Positions 25,721 through 34,595 of a stretch of DNA of 64,000 nucleotides are shown piece by piece. Where the stretch lies: assembly GCA_964351865.1 (NCBI GenBank), contig CAYGPJ010000007.1, forward strand, positions 62,001-126,000, read 5' to 3'. Source of the stretch: JBCDJI01 sp964351865. Lineage in GTDB: Bacteria > Verrucomicrobiota > Verrucomicrobiia > Methylacidiphilales > JBCBYL01. Position numbers and translations under genes: made by a program. The notes beneath the pieces were generated by a model. The model did no database searches and was not told the DNA's origin. It saw only the letters and a list, made by a program, of their open reading frames with translations. Positions within the stretch are counted from its first letter, which is position 1; every line of letters starts with the position of its first letter.

Positions 25721-28138
25721 CTATTTACGTCCCCGGTTTTTGCGAGCTCTAGCCAGCACTCCCTGTCCGGATTGGTTCGGACTGGATTTCTCAGGGTTTC
25801 CGGATTTTGCATTTTGCTTCTGACCTTCAACCGATTTTTCTTTTGGGGGCTGCGAGCGTTTACCCCGACTCCCCTTTTTGTCTGAGTGCTTATTCGTATT
25901 TGGCTTTTGACGGGCAGAGCGATCGGAAAACTTTTTTCCTTTTTTTCCTGTCTTACCCGAATTGCCTGTCTTTTTACCACTGCCTTCGAAGACCAGTTTG
26001 AAATCGATCTGCTGCTTGAATATATCCACTCGATCTACGACCACCTTAACCAAGTCACCCACTCGATAGGTGACACCAGTTCGTTTCCCGCGCAGGCGCT
26101 GATCCATCTCTTCATAATAGAAGAAATCTCCCTCCAGACTTGAGATGTGAATCAAGCCGGACATCAGCGAGTCCGGTAGTTCTACGAACATGCCGTAATT
26201 GGTGACGTCCATGATCAGGGCCGGGAATTGCACCGGCGGATCGGCATCCAGTTGTCGTGCAAAATATTCCAGCTTCTTGAGTTTGACCGACTCAAATTCC
26301 GCATCGGAAGAGATACGTTCTGTCTCGGAAATGTGCAGGGCGGTTTTGAATAACTCATCCGGCGACATGATGTGCTTCCGCGATTTTAAAGCGCGATGCA
26401 CGATGAGGTCGGCGTAGCGTCGGATCGGCGAGGTGAAGTGAGTATAGTTGGCTTTAGCCAGGCCATAGTGTCCGAGCGGTTTAGGGCGGTAATCCGCTTT
26501 TTTTAGTGATCGCAGAAAGCCGACTTTCAGGGCGTGTCCGTCTGGACGCGCTGAGACCATTTCCAGTGCTTTACGCACTTCCTGCATGTTGGTCAGATCG
26601 CCCACTTTGATGCCGTGGATGGCCAGGTTTTCGCGATATTCCTGTAATTTCTCCGGGTCTGGTGCTTCATGCACCCGGTAGACAGCCGCCGCATGGCGGT
26701 TGCGTAGTTCCAGTGCAACTACTTCGTTGGCCATCAGCATGAATTCCTCGATTAATTGATGGGACTCATCATGATCCTGGCGGACGATTTCTGTCGGCTC
26801 TCCATGTTCGTTCAGCATCACTTTGACTTCTGGCATGTCCAAGTCGATGGCGCCCTCGGCAAAACGTTTTTTGCGGAGGCGGCAGGCGACATCCCAAGCG
26901 CGGTGGATGAGTTCGTCGACATCATCCTGCGGCTCACGCTTTAACTTTTCCAGCGCCTGCTCATAGCTCAAGCGGTGCTTGGAATGAATGATGGAGGTGG
27001 TGATTTGATGTGAGGTGACTCGACCGTAGGAATCAATTTCAGCAATTACCGAGAAAGTCAGGCGGTCGACATGCGGGTTGAGCGAGCACAGCCCATTGGA
27101 AAGTTCTTCGGGTAGCATCGGCACCACCTGATTGACCAGATAGGTGCTATTGCCGCGTTTGCGCGCTTCACGATCCAGTGCGCTGCCGTCCTGGACATAG
27201 GAGGACACATCAGCGATGTGAACGCCGACTTCCCAGCGGTTATTGTCCAACGGAGTGACGTGAATCGCGTCATCAAAGTCCTTGGCCGTTTTGGGGTCAA
27301 TGGTGATGATGAGTGCATCACGCAGATCAAGTCGCTTGGGATCATTTTCCGGCAGTGGGGCATCGCCGTCCGGATGAGCAAAGTCGCCAACCTCGGATAG
27401 AGCTTCGGCTGGAAACTCGGTGGCCAGATTGTGTTTGCGGATGATACCGAGAATATCTACTCCCGGATCGCCCGGGCGACCGAGTCGTTCGATGATTTCA
27501 CCTTCCGGGTTGACCTGTCGGGACTCCCAGTTGGTCAAGCGGACGACCACTTTATCGCCGAGTTCCGGTGCGGGGTGAAAATCGCACTCATTGGGAGACG
27601 CGACATAGAAATTCTGGATGTAACGGGGATCATCCGGTACGACGTGGAAAAAACGTCCGCTGCGTTGCAAGGTACCGACGTAATTTTCCCGGCGACGTTT
27701 CAGGATGCGGATGACTCGGCCTGAAGGTTTTTCGGAACCGGGACGGCTCTGGCGACCACTGCGGTCGGGTCTGGCCGGTTGCTTGCGCACCACGACCAGG
27801 TCCTGATGAAGCGCCAGCCAGGTGTCTTCGGCGGCGATGTGGAGTTTTTCTTCGCTTTCCTCATTCGGAATGAGTGAGGCATGTCCCTTGGGATTAAAGA
27901 CAATCACCCCGGTCACCAGCTGAGCTTCGTCCGGCAGGATCCAGTGATCTTTACGAATACGGGCGACTCGACCTTCGACTTCCAAGGCAGAAAGAGTGGC
28001 TTTTAAGTCGGCACTTTCTTCCGGGTTGAGTTTGAGGGCCGCGGCGAGCTCTTGAGGATTAAGCGGGGAATAGCGAGGGCGCCCGAGATGTTTCAGGATA
28101 TTATCGCGCAGGCGTTCATCGTTGGATTTTTTAGACAT
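25721..28138 (-). CDS. rnr: Ribonuclease R
   Basis: 3'-5' exoribonuclease that degrades structured RNA; cytosolic. 805 aa. A winged-helix-like N-terminus (residues 10-70) and cold-shock-like domains lead into the RNB catalytic domain, with the metal Asp cluster IDPKTAKDFDDAIHV near 277-291 and GLAKANYTHFTSPIRRYADL near 570. An S1 domain follows (YGMFVELPDSLMSGLIHISSLE near 655-675). The C-terminal tail is basic and lysine-rich (about 725-805), as in E. coli RNase R. Both SPIRRY and the catalytic Asp residues are intact. Confidence 0.95.
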   Translation of the reverse strand: MSKKSNDERLRDNILKHLGRPRYSPLNPQELAAALKLNPEESADLKATLSALEVEGRVARIRKDHWILPDEAQLVTGVIVFNPKGHASLIPNEESEEKLHIAAEDTWLALHQDLVVVRKQPARPDRSGRQSRPGSEKPSGRVIRILKRRRENYVGTLQRSGRFFHVVPDDPRYIQNFYVASPNECDFHPAPELGDKVVVRLTNWESRQVNPEGEIIERLGRPGDPGVDILGIIRKHNLATEFPAEALSEVGDFAHPDGDAPLPENDPKRLDLRDALIITIDPKTAKDFDDAIHVTPLDNNRWEVGVHIADVSSYVQDGSALDREARKRGNSTYLVNQVVPMLPEELSNGLCSLNPHVDRLTFSVIAEIDSYGRVTSHQITTSIIHSKHRLSYEQALEKLKREPQDDVDELIHRAWDVACRLRKKRFAEGAIDLDMPEVKVMLNEHGEPTEIVRQDHDESHQLIEEFMLMANEVVALELRNRHAAAVYRVHEAPDPEKLQEYRENLAIHGIKVGDLTNMQEVRKALEMVSARPDGHALKVGFLRSLKKADYRPKPLGHYGLAKANYTHFTSPIRRYADLIVHRALKSRKHIMSPDELFKTALHISETERISSDAEFESVKLKKLEYFARQLDADPPVQFPALIMDVTNYGMFVELPDSLMSGLIHISSLEGDFFYYEEMDQRLRGKRTGVTYRVGDLVKVVVDRVDIFKQQIDFKLVFEGSGKKTGNSGKTGKKGKKFSDRSARQKPNTNKHSDKKGSRGKRSQPPKEKSVEGQKQNAKSGNPEKSSPNQSGQGVLARARKNRGRK

Positions 28139-28173
28139 AAATTTTATTTTTGTTACTTTAAAAGGTTAAATCA

Positions 28174-28575
28174 TTAAGGTTCTAGTTGGTATTTTTTGAG
28201 GGTATCGAGATCGATCCACTCGAGTGCGTTTTCATGCGTAGCGTGCAAATCCACCTGAGGAGCGGCACCGGCTTCCATGGCTTCTATCCAGCGTCGCAGG
28301 CACAGGCACCAGTGATCGCCGGGCTTTAACCCCGGGAATTCATAAGCCGGCATGGGGGTCGAGAGGTCATTGCCGCGGGAGGCTGAAAATTCCAGAAACT
28401 CTTTGGTCATGACCGCACAAATCACATGTTCTCCCTGATCTCCGGGCAGTCGACGACAGTAGCCGTCGCGCATGTAACCAGTGATTGGTTCAGCGCTGCA
28501 GAGGGTCAAAGGGGTGCCGAGAACATTGCGGACATTGTTCAGAGGCGGAAGCTCGGGATCCGGCATGTGCTCCAT
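28174..28575 (-). CDS. DUF2237 family protein
   Basis: 133 aa from the ATG at 28575 (28566 also possible; the longer open frame to 28644 would add a non-family leader). It matches the DUF2237 signature over most of its length: NVLGTPLTLCSAEPITGYMRDG, then CAVMTKEFLEFSASRGNDLS and GLKPGDHWCLCLRRW. Conserved Cys residues are present. The biochemical role of this family is not established to my knowledge. It is 35 bp upstream of rnr on the same strand and may be co-transcribed with it. Confidence 0.85.
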   Translation of the reverse strand: MEHMPDPELPPLNNVRNVLGTPLTLCSAEPITGYMRDGYCRRLPGDQGEHVICAVMTKEFLEFSASRGNDLSTPMPAYEFPGLKPGDHWCLCLRRWIEAMEAGAAPQVDLHATHENALEWIDLDTLKKYQLEP

Positions 28576-28746
28576 TATTGCTGTTCCAGAGGAATTCTGC
28601 CAGAGAATTCCTTCCCATCGGTGGATATTAGCAGCCAAAAACAACCGAAAAAATGGCGCGGACCAAGGTAGTTATTAGGATTAAGGCCATTTACGGAAAT
28701 ATTTCAGTGCTTGCAGGAAAGCGCTTACTTTCCTAGTAATGCACCC

Positions 28747-31227
28747 ATGTCAGCTGCATTAGAAACCTTGGAGCCCGGAACGGAAGCATGTCGGGAAGAA
28801 ATTAAGTCCGTTATTCTACGACACTTAAAGTATAGTCTTGCGCGTGATCCGAAAACGGCGACGAGTCATGACTGGTGGATTGCTACGGCTAAGGCTCTGA
28901 ATGAATTTATTCTGGAGCGGATGCTTAAGACGCAGGAAGCTCACGCACAAGTCAAAGCGCGTCGCATGTATTACCTGTCATTGGAATATCTGATGGGACG
29001 ACTGTTTACCAATAATCTGGAGAACATGCGCGTGTTTAATGATTTCGAAGCTGCTCTGTCTGAAATAGGGCATGATCTTGCAGAGTTGCGGGATGAAGAA
29101 TATGACATGGCTCTCGGCAACGGTGGTCTGGGGCGCCTGGCAGCGTGTTTCCTCGATTCGCTGGCCACCCAGGATTATCCTGCGATTGGTTATGGCATTC
29201 ACTATGAGTTCGGCTTGTTCCGTCAGGAGTTTGAGCATGGCTATCAGTTAGAACATCCAGATGAATGGCAGCGTTTTGGACAGGCATGGGAAATCATGCG
29301 TCCGGAATACACCCAGCGCATTAAGATCTTTGGGCGGGTGGAAAATATTTTTGATGAATCAGGAAATTATCGTCCCCAGTGGGTGGATGCCGTCCCAGTG
29401 CTCGGGATTCCCTATGATATTCCTATCTGCGGATACGGTGGTGGAACCGTCAACTTCCTGCGTCTGTGGGAGTCACGCTCCGATGCCAAATTTGACCTGC
29501 ATGTCTTTAACGAAGGAAATTACGACGAAGCCTTATCCAGTCGGGATTACGGTGAAGCGATTTACAAGGTGCTTTATCCGAATGACTCTACCGAGAACGG
29601 AAAAGAGCTGCGCTTAATTCAGCAGTATTTCTTTGTCTCCTGCTCACTCCAGGACATCATTCGCCGCTTTGTGCGTCAGGACGGAGGAGATTGGGCTGAC
29701 TTCCCTGAAAAAGTGGCTATCCAGCTCAATGATACGCACCCGGCAGTCGCCGTGGCGGAACTGATGCGCTTGCTGCATGATGAGAATAACATGGACTGGG
29801 ATCAGGCTTGGGACATCACCACGCGCACTTTCGGTTACACCAACCACACGCTCTTGCCTGAGGCACTGGAAAAGTGGAGCGTGCCGTTGTTCCAGAAGGT
29901 GTTGCCACGTCACCTGCAGATTATCTTTGAAATCAATAAGCGTTTTCTGAAACTGGTGGAAGATAAATGGCCGGGCGATACGCAAAAAGCGTCATCCCTC
30001 TCTCTGATCGAAGAAGGTCCGGTGCAAATGATCCGCATGGCACACCTGGCGGTGGTCGGGAGCCATTCGGTCAATGGTGTGGCGGCGCTGCATACCAAGT
30101 TGCTGAAGCGGGATCTCTTTCCGGAATTTGACGAGCTCTATCCGGGTAAATTTAATAACAAGACGAATGGGATTACCCCGCGCCGTTGGTTGCAAGCCAG
30201 TAATACCGGCTTAACCAAGCTGATTAACGATACCCTGGGAAATGAAGACTGGGTGACTAATCTGGATCTGCTGCGTGGATTAGAGCCGCATGCCGGCGAT
30301 GCTGGATTCCAGCAGGAGTTCATGCGGATCAAGCGCGAGAATAAAGTCGTGTTGGCCGATGTGATCAAAGAAGAGTGTGGGGTGATCGTCAGTCCGGACG
30401 CCATGTTCGATGTTCAGATCAAACGTCTGCATGAATACAAACGGCAGCATCTGAATCTGCTGCATATCATGGCACTCTATCGCCGACTGCTGCAGAATCC
30501 TGAGCTAGATGTTCCACCTCGGGTCTTCATCTTCGGCGCTAAGGCAGCGCCGGGATATCAGATTGCCAAGTGCATTATTAAAGCCATTAACTCCGTCGCC
30601 AAGGTTATCAACAGTGATGAGCGGGTGAACGATAAATTAAAGGTGGTCTTCCTGCCGAACTATCGCGTCTCGCTCGCCTCCAAGATTATTCCGGCGGCTG
30701 ACCTCTCCGAGCAGATATCAACTGCAGGTAAAGAAGCTTCCGGCACCGGTAACATGAAACTCGCGCTGAATGGGGCATTGACGATCGGAACCCTCGATGG
30801 AGCCAACGTGGAGATCAAGGAAGAGGTCGGCGACGACAATATCTTCATCTTCGGACTGGTGGTAGAGGAAGTTCAGGCGCTGCTGGCCAAGGGCTACAAT
30901 CCGCGTGACTACTACAATCAGAATGAAGAACTCAAGGCAGTGATCGACTGGCTCGGTTCGCGTCATTTTATTCCGGGTGAACCGCACGATACTTTAGCAC
31001 CACTCGTGCACAGCCTGTTAGATGGGGGCGACCCTTATCTGGCCTTGGCTGATTATCAATCCTATTGTGATGCACAGGAACTGGTAGGCAAATGCTACCA
31101 GAATCAAGGCGAGTGGGCATATAAAGCAATCATGAACACGGCGCGTGTCGGAAAATTCTCCAGCGACCGCACCATCCGTGAATACGCCGAAGACATCTGG
31201 AAGCTGCCACAGGTTCCGGTCGCCTGA
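28747..31227 (+). CDS. glgP: Glycogen phosphorylase
   Basis: Releases glucose 1-phosphate from glycogen or maltodextrin, using pyridoxal phosphate. 826 aa from the ATG at 28747; the open frame upstream starts with TTG. Seen: RRMYYLSLEYLMGRLFTNNL near residues 65-85, GNGGLGRLAACFLDSLAT, and the PLP-binding EASGTGNMKLALNGA with Lys671. The N-terminal part lacks the long eukaryotic regulatory extension. malQ, whose products it could use, is 20 kb away. Confidence 0.96.
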   Translation: MSAALETLEPGTEACREEIKSVILRHLKYSLARDPKTATSHDWWIATAKALNEFILERMLKTQEAHAQVKARRMYYLSLEYLMGRLFTNNLENMRVFNDFEAALSEIGHDLAELRDEEYDMALGNGGLGRLAACFLDSLATQDYPAIGYGIHYEFGLFRQEFEHGYQLEHPDEWQRFGQAWEIMRPEYTQRIKIFGRVENIFDESGNYRPQWVDAVPVLGIPYDIPICGYGGGTVNFLRLWESRSDAKFDLHVFNEGNYDEALSSRDYGEAIYKVLYPNDSTENGKELRLIQQYFFVSCSLQDIIRRFVRQDGGDWADFPEKVAIQLNDTHPAVAVAELMRLLHDENNMDWDQAWDITTRTFGYTNHTLLPEALEKWSVPLFQKVLPRHLQIIFEINKRFLKLVEDKWPGDTQKASSLSLIEEGPVQMIRMAHLAVVGSHSVNGVAALHTKLLKRDLFPEFDELYPGKFNNKTNGITPRRWLQASNTGLTKLINDTLGNEDWVTNLDLLRGLEPHAGDAGFQQEFMRIKRENKVVLADVIKEECGVIVSPDAMFDVQIKRLHEYKRQHLNLLHIMALYRRLLQNPELDVPPRVFIFGAKAAPGYQIAKCIIKAINSVAKVINSDERVNDKLKVVFLPNYRVSLASKIIPAADLSEQISTAGKEASGTGNMKLALNGALTIGTLDGANVEIKEEVGDDNIFIFGLVVEEVQALLAKGYNPRDYYNQNEELKAVIDWLGSRHFIPGEPHDTLAPLVHSLLDGGDPYLALADYQSYCDAQELVGKCYQNQGEWAYKAIMNTARVGKFSSDRTIREYAEDIWKLPQVPVA

Positions 31228-31235
31228 CCGGAACC

Positions 31236-31738
31236 ATTGACGATCACAAATTGACAATTGACGATTACGGGAACAGGAACTGGTGAATGACATATGATAA
31301 ATTTGAGGATCTTCCTTCGTGGCAGGCCGCTTCTAAACTCTACAATCGTGTCTTGGATTTACTGGAGCAGCATGGAAAACAGTTGTCTCCAGGCTATCGC
31401 AATCAATTAGATCGGGCGGCTCTTTCGGTATCGAACAACATAGCCGAAGGCTTTGAGCGAGTAACCACGAAGGAATTACTTCATTTTCTCGGCATTGCCA
31501 GAGGCTCAGCCGGGGAGGTTCGATCCATGATGGTGGTTATTAAAAATCGACCCAAGCTAAGTGGATTAAAAGCTGATCTGGAAGAAATCGCGCGCCTCGC
31601 CAATGACTGTATCAAACAGCTCATGGGCTGGACCAAGTATCTGGACGAGTCAGAAGTCCGAGGAAAGCGTCACATGACACCAGAGCAACGTAGTTCCCGC
31701 TCCCCAAAATAGTCAATTGTCAATCGGCGATGGTCAAT
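31236..31738. mobile_element. Inverted-repeat cassette carrying a four-helix-bundle gene
   Basis: A 29-bp imperfect inverted repeat (24 of 29 matching) bounds this segment. The left end, 31236-31264, starts ATTGACGATC and contains ATTGACAATTGAC. The right end, 31710-31738, is its complement and overlaps the stop codon of the only gene. The structure suggests a small mobile or mobilised unit; no transposase is encoded. Confidence 0.6.
31287..31712 (+). CDS. Four-helix-bundle protein (23S rRNA IVP-like)
   Basis: 141 aa, matching the four-helix-bundle family first seen in 23S rRNA intervening sequences: FEDLPSWQAASKLYNRVLDLL, then RAALSVSNNIAEGFERVTTKE and FLGIARGSAGEVRSMM. The family is related to the Avd subunit of diversity-generating retroelements and is thought to bind nucleic acid. 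No reverse transcriptase or variable repeat is nearby. It lies inside an inverted-repeat cassette right after glgP. The role of stand-alone members is unknown. Confidence 0.88.
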   Translation: MTYDKFEDLPSWQAASKLYNRVLDLLEQHGKQLSPGYRNQLDRAALSVSNNIAEGFERVTTKELLHFLGIARGSAGEVRSMMVVIKNRPKLSGLKADLEEIARLANDCIKQLMGWTKYLDESEVRGKRHMTPEQRSSRSPK

Positions 31739-31755
31739 GGATCTTTGATCCTGAA

Positions 31756-31977
31756 TCAAAGATCATCCATGTCGATATCCGGAAATTCGGGTTCCGAAAT
31801 CGTGATGCAGCCGAAAGGATGCTCTATGACGCAGATGACGTTCTCGGAAGGAAAGGCCGCAACTTCCCGGCCCTCTACATAAAACGAAAGCACATGGGCA
31901 TCGGACGTAAATTGGAACTGTTCCGCCTTGATCCGGAGCGTGGTCGGCATGGTCGTGTGAACGTGATATATCTTCAT
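31756..31977 (-). CDS. Small hypothetical protein
   Basis: 73 aa starting at the ATG at 31977. It reads like a folded beta-rich protein (TMPTTLRIKAEQFQF, VLSFYVEGREVAAFPSENV) with an acidic end EFPDIDMDDL. A frame on the plus strand over the same bases reads less like a protein. I recall similar small proteins in PVC genomes but cannot name a family. Function unknown. Confidence 0.5.
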   Translation of the reverse strand: MKIYHVHTTMPTTLRIKAEQFQFTSDAHVLSFYVEGREVAAFPSENVICVIEHPFGCITISEPEFPDIDMDDL

Positions 31978-32043
31978 GGCCTCAGTTAAATATCCACGCG
32001 CGACCTTTCCTTGTCCATGCAAAATCAGATGTTCACCAAAAAT

Positions 32044-32071
32044 TGTATTTACGTAAATACCTGTAAATACA
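32044..32071. promoter_or_regulatory. Three-fold GTAAATAC operator-like repeat
   Basis: TGTATTTAC, GTAAATAC and GTAAATACA occur in 28 bp, giving an inverted pair plus a direct pair. It lies upstream of the small minus-strand gene at 31756 and downstream of yjbQ. It could be a repressor site or AT-rich promoter element. Confidence 0.35.
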
Positions 32072-32135
32072 AAAGATGGATTTACGCCCTGAAGGGATGA
32101 AAGAAAGTTTCGCCAACGGATCCGGCTTGGGATTT

Positions 32136-32555
32136 TTACTCTCCGGTCACATTAACGGTGATCCGTCGGGTGTGTGAGGCGCGGCGGTGTTCGAAGACGA
32201 AGACGCCCTGCCAGGTGCCGAGCGCGAGGCGACCGCTTTCGATGGGTATGACTTCCGAGGTGCGGGTGAGCACCATGCGCAAGTGGCTGGGCATGTCGTC
32301 CGCCCCTTCCATGGTGTGTACAAAATAATCCTGATCTTCCGGACATAGCCGTTCGAAGTATTCATGCAGATCGGTGCGGGCGGAAGGGTCTGCGTTTTCG
32401 TAGATGATCAGACTGGCGCTGGTGTGGGCGATGAAAACAGTGCAGACTCCGTTTTTAACTTTAGCTGCCCGGACGATTTTTTCGATCTGGCCGCTAATCT
32501 CATAGGTGCCTTTGCCGCTGGTGCGAACGGTGAATGATTCTGAATGGGAATGCAT
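32136..32555 (-). CDS. yjbQ: YjbQ family protein (UPF0047)
   Basis: 139 aa with the family signature, including VFIAHTSASLIIYENADP near residue 40, DLHEYFERLCPED, and HTMEGADDMPSHLRMVLTRTS with the conserved His residues. E. coli YjbQ has thiamine-phosphate synthase activity of low efficiency; the true role is debated. The gene is divergent from the membrane protein at 32644. No other thiamine genes are in view. Confidence 0.9.
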   Translation of the reverse strand: MHSHSESFTVRTSGKGTYEISGQIEKIVRAAKVKNGVCTVFIAHTSASLIIYENADPSARTDLHEYFERLCPEDQDYFVHTMEGADDMPSHLRMVLTRTSEVIPIESGRLALGTWQGVFVFEHRRASHTRRITVNVTGE

Positions 32556-32643
32556 TCCCAGTTAAACCATGCCAAAGCAGGGAGGGCAAGATTTCGGCGA
32601 ATCCCGCTTGCATTCTTCCTATTATGGCTAATGGTGTGAACCT

Positions 32644-33018
32644 ATGAATATGCCTTTGATTGGTTCTGTATTTGGAGTGCTGTTGATCGCACTGGGACTT
32701 GGTGGATATGTGGCCGGAGATATGGCGAGCAAGACGGCGCTGATTCCGGCGTTCTTTGGCTTGCCGATGCTGATTGCGGCATTGATAGGCTTCAAAGAAT
32801 CCTGCTTGAAACATGCGATGCATGCCGCGGCGGTTTTTGGTCTGCTGGGTTTTCTGGCACCGTTGGGACGTATTATTCCACAGATCATTAAAGGTAAGTT
32901 TGAGCTTAATCTGGCTGGGGCGAGTATGGTTGGCATGGTGTTGTTGTGCGGTGTTTTTGTGGCACTTTGCGTGAAGTCATTTAAAGATGCCCGCAAAGCA
33001 CGTGAGTCAGGTGCGTGA
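32644..33018 (+). CDS. Small integral membrane protein
   Basis: 124 aa with about four hydrophobic helices (residues 5-25, 32-48, 58-80 and 92-112), not recognised. It is 30 bp upstream of the exosortase fusion gene on the same strand, so it may be part of the same operon. Charged, short loops and a basic C-terminus suggest an inner-membrane protein. Function unknown. Confidence 0.7.
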   Translation: MNMPLIGSVFGVLLIALGLGGYVAGDMASKTALIPAFFGLPMLIAALIGFKESCLKHAMHAAAVFGLLGFLAPLGRIIPQIIKGKFELNLAGASMVGMVLLCGVFVALCVKSFKDARKARESGA

Positions 33019-33048
33019 GTAGGCGACCCAGCCGGGGGAACTTGAGGT

Positions 33049-34326
33049 ATGGCTGATAAACAGGAAACCAATCAGGGACAGCTGCTCTTAAGTGGCGCAC
33101 TGTTCTTTCTGACCGCTTTCCTGTTTGCTCCCACAACGCTGTGGCTGATCGAACAAACCATCTACTTCGAACAGCTTACCCACGCTTTTATTATCCTGGG
33201 ATTTGCCGGCACCTATCTGATGATGGAAAACCGGCAGAAGCTGGCGCTGGTCTTAAAGTTTGGAAATCTGGCGACGGGATTATTGGTTGGAAGTTTTATG
33301 CTGCTCGGGCTGAATACGCTGCTGGAACGAGGGGCGTTACTGCTGGTGGCTTATTGCCTGGCGATCGCCGGCTGGGTTATTTTTCTGTTTGGAGAAAAGC
33401 TGGCGCGCGTGGTGCTGGCTTTGTTGTCCGCATTCTGTGGATATGTCATTCTGGCCTTATTCCAACCGTTTTTTGACTGGCCGCTCAGGTCGATGGCCGG
33501 CCAGTATGCGGCTCAATTGCTGGGATGGTTAGGGCACCATGTGCAACTAGGTCTGGCTAACCCGTTGGACCCGAAATTGATCATGGTGGTCGACGGACAT
33601 CCGTTTGAAGTGGCTGCCGAGTGCAATGGCTTCGGTATGATTTCCGGCTGTATTCTGTTAAGCATCCTGTTGGTTTTTTATCGGCGTATTCGCATTTTTG
33701 ACAAAGTGCTCTCGATCATGCTGGCGGTGTTGGTGGGTTGTGCTTTTAACATTGGGCGGATTCTGGTGATCTGCCTGCTGGCTCCCACCTTTATGGACTC
33801 CTACTTTCTGATGCATGAAGTGGTCGGCAATATATTTTTCTGGGGAGCATTGGCGGTGGTGTGGTGGATCGTGCAGGGAATTCATGCTGATAAACCAAAA
33901 AAGGCCCGGGGGGACGGTAAGGACATCGTCTTCTTCGACGGAGAGTGTTTCATGTGCAACAAGAGCATGCGCTTTTTGCTGCGCATTGATCGAGGTAAGC
34001 GATTGTGGTTTGCTCCCTTGCAGGGAGAAACCGCACGGGCCACGATTGAGCGACGGGAGGATCTCGATTTTGATCTCAGGACGATCATATTTATTGAGCA
34101 GGCAGGCAGCGAGAACGAAGAAGTATCGCTGCGTTCGACCGCAGTGCTGAAGGCGATGGAAGATGTGGGTGGGGTGTGGACGCTGGCCGGGTTATTTTTG
34201 TTGGTGCCGGCATTTATTCGTGACGCGGTCTACAATGTGGTGGCGGCAAATCGGGTCAAGTGGTTCGGAAAAACCGAGATGTGTTCCCTCATCCCGCCGG
34301 ATCAGCGCGAACGGTTGTTGTCCTGA
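33049..34326 (+). CDS. Exosortase fused to a C-terminal DCC (DUF393) thiol-disulfide domain
   Basis: 425 aa. The first 275 residues are an exosortase/archaeosortase membrane domain with about eight helices. They carry the catalytic Cys192 in AAECNGFGM, Arg237 in FNIGRIL and His256 in LMHEVVGN, the three residues known for EpsH/exosortase transpeptidation. After a charged linker (about 280-292) a DCC domain begins at DIVFFDGECFMCNKSM with the CxxC pair 300/303. It runs to residue 425 with FLLVPAFIRDAVYNVVAANR, which is typical of DUF393. The Cys pair is cytoplasmic if the linker is cytoplasmic. No PEP-CTERM target was recognised in the window. Confidence 0.85.
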   Translation: MADKQETNQGQLLLSGALFFLTAFLFAPTTLWLIEQTIYFEQLTHAFIILGFAGTYLMMENRQKLALVLKFGNLATGLLVGSFMLLGLNTLLERGALLLVAYCLAIAGWVIFLFGEKLARVVLALLSAFCGYVILALFQPFFDWPLRSMAGQYAAQLLGWLGHHVQLGLANPLDPKLIMVVDGHPFEVAAECNGFGMISGCILLSILLVFYRRIRIFDKVLSIMLAVLVGCAFNIGRILVICLLAPTFMDSYFLMHEVVGNIFFWGALAVVWWIVQGIHADKPKKARGDGKDIVFFDGECFMCNKSMRFLLRIDRGKRLWFAPLQGETARATIERREDLDFDLRTIIFIEQAGSENEEVSLRSTAVLKAMEDVGGVWTLAGLFLLVPAFIRDAVYNVVAANRVKWFGKTEMCSLIPPDQRERLLS

Positions 34327-34350
34327 ACGGGGAAACGGGAATTTTTTTTA

Positions 34351-34580
34351 ACCGCTAAAAACGCTAAATACGCGAAAGGGCGGCATTTACTTTTGGAATT
34401 ATTTTCCAGTTTTATTCCAGGGAAAACATGTATTTCGTGGATCCCGATTTTCTTTAGAGCGTATTGTTTATATATTGCCGCACGATGACGCCTTAAAAGG
34501 GACCACCCTTTGAGACAGATTGAATACAAAATGCTCTAATATTCGCGGTTATTGGCGTTCATTTGCGTCCATTTGCGGTT
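34351..34580. repeat. Composite element with ACCGC inverted ends
   Basis: The left end AACCGCTAAAAACGCTAAATA (34350-34370) and the right end, read on the minus strand, AACCGCAAATGGACGCAAATG match the ends of the GxxExxY cassette at 47412-47838. Inside sits a complete TAGAGC-ended repeat (34455-34538). No gene is present. Confidence 0.65.
34455..34538. repeat. TAGAGC-ended repeat, uninterrupted copy
   Basis: 84 bp, matching 25375-25500 without the 42-bp palindrome insertion. It therefore serves as the empty site for that insertion. It is nested in the 34351-34580 element. Confidence 0.8.
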
Positions 34581-34595
34581 AAAAAAGTCCCCAAA

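Noticed and set aside
31717..31989. Plus-strand 90-codon frame over the small minus-strand gene
   Set aside because: The minus-strand frame reads better as a protein; the plus-strand product is rich in Arg and lacks a family pattern.
34455..34538. Considered as a small RNA gene
   Set aside because: The second copy with an insertion and the inverted ends fit a mobile repeat better, and no promoter is seen.
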